A DNA stretch of 13,703 bases, taken from positions 372 through 14,074 of the forward strand of contig PMKG01000113.1 in assembly GCA_003157675.1 (NCBI GenBank), given 5' to 3'. The notes under the pieces are model-generated. The model saw only the letters and a program-made list of their open reading frames with translations, did no database searches and was not told where the DNA came from. Shown one piece after another: positions 13,507-13,703 of the stretch; position 1 is the first letter of the stretch; every line of letters begins with the position of its first letter. A program made the position numbers and the translations under genes. Source of the stretch: Acidobacteriota bacterium. Its GTDB lineage: Bacteria > Acidobacteriota > Vicinamibacteria > Vicinamibacterales > Fen-181.

Positions 13507-13703
13507 ATGCCCGAACGCGCCTGGTACCGCAGTCTCTACTGGCGAATCGCGCTCGGATTCGTGTGCTTCCTCGGCCTCACGCTCGTCATCCAGGCCAGTC
13601 TCTTCCTCGTCGTCGTGGTCCGCGCCGAGCGCGATGTGTCGGTGCCCGCGCTCGAGGCGTTCGCGTCCACGGTGGCGGCGGGCGTCGGCGCCGAGATCGA
13701 GGC
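13507..13703 (+). CDS. Sensor histidine kinase, N-terminal fragment (cut by window end)
   Basis: Only the first 65 codons are inside the window. The protein opens with MPERAWYRSLYWRIALGF, then a strong transmembrane helix (about 13-38), then VRAERD and the start of what should be the periplasmic sensor region. No HAMP, DHp or ATPase part is visible. The kinase call rests on this membrane-anchor pattern and on the 6-base spacing from the response regulator. The Shine-Dalgarno is weak, so translation may be coupled to the upstream gene. Confidence 0.8.
   Translation, partial: MPERAWYRSLYWRIALGFVCFLGLTLVIQASLFLVVVVRAERDVSVPALEAFASTVAAGVGAEIE

Overview
The window is GC-rich, densely coded chromosomal DNA carrying twelve protein genes, the last one cut by the window end. 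No RNA gene, CRISPR array, insertion sequence or phage gene was seen, and no stretch longer than 300 bases lacks a gene. The mix of genes suggests an Acidobacteriota bacterium, perhaps class Vicinamibacteria: a TonB-dependent receptor with an N-terminal carboxypeptidase-regulatory-like domain, a membrane glycosyltransferase-like protein ending in TPR repeats, a PcnB-type polymerase, and several ECF or two-component genes. This placement is inference from gene style, not a search result.

Left part (1-5110): pcnB on the minus strand is divergent from a secreted helical-repeat protein on plus. That gene converges on polA (minus) across a 135-bp gap holding a hairpin and an inverted array of 7-bp repeats. 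The Pol I has an intact 5'-nuclease and polymerase, but its 3'-5' proofreading site appears dead, and it carries Tyr at the O-helix position that is Phe in E. coli Pol I.

Middle (5110-7689): four plus-strand genes lie close together: a lipoprotein with a C-terminal membrane segment, an ECF sigma factor, an overlapping membrane anti-sigma-like protein without zinc ligands, and a secreted protein of unknown function. The lipoprotein is divergent from polA over a short AT-rich promoter island. The sigma/anti-sigma pair probably forms an envelope-signalling switch; the secreted protein may be its output or part of its signal.

Right part (7720-13703): an outer-membrane TonB-dependent receptor (minus) is divergent from the TMTC-like GT-C/TPR membrane protein (plus). 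Their shared upstream region carries a 9-bp inverted repeat placed almost equally far from both start codons. The last block is a Cpx-like layout: a Spy/CpxP-type periplasmic LTxxQ protein (minus) divergent from an OmpR-family response regulator, followed 6 bp later by a histidine kinase running off the window. The divergent gap contains a TGTGA-N6-TGTGA direct repeat with the 11-bp period typical of OmpR/PhoB-family sites.

I found no clear wholly new multi-gene system. The best leads are the degraded proofreading site plus Tyr in Pol I, the heptamer repeat arrays at gene 3' ends, the Cpx-like locus with its candidate operator, and the uncharacterised envelope proteins around the ECF sigma factor.
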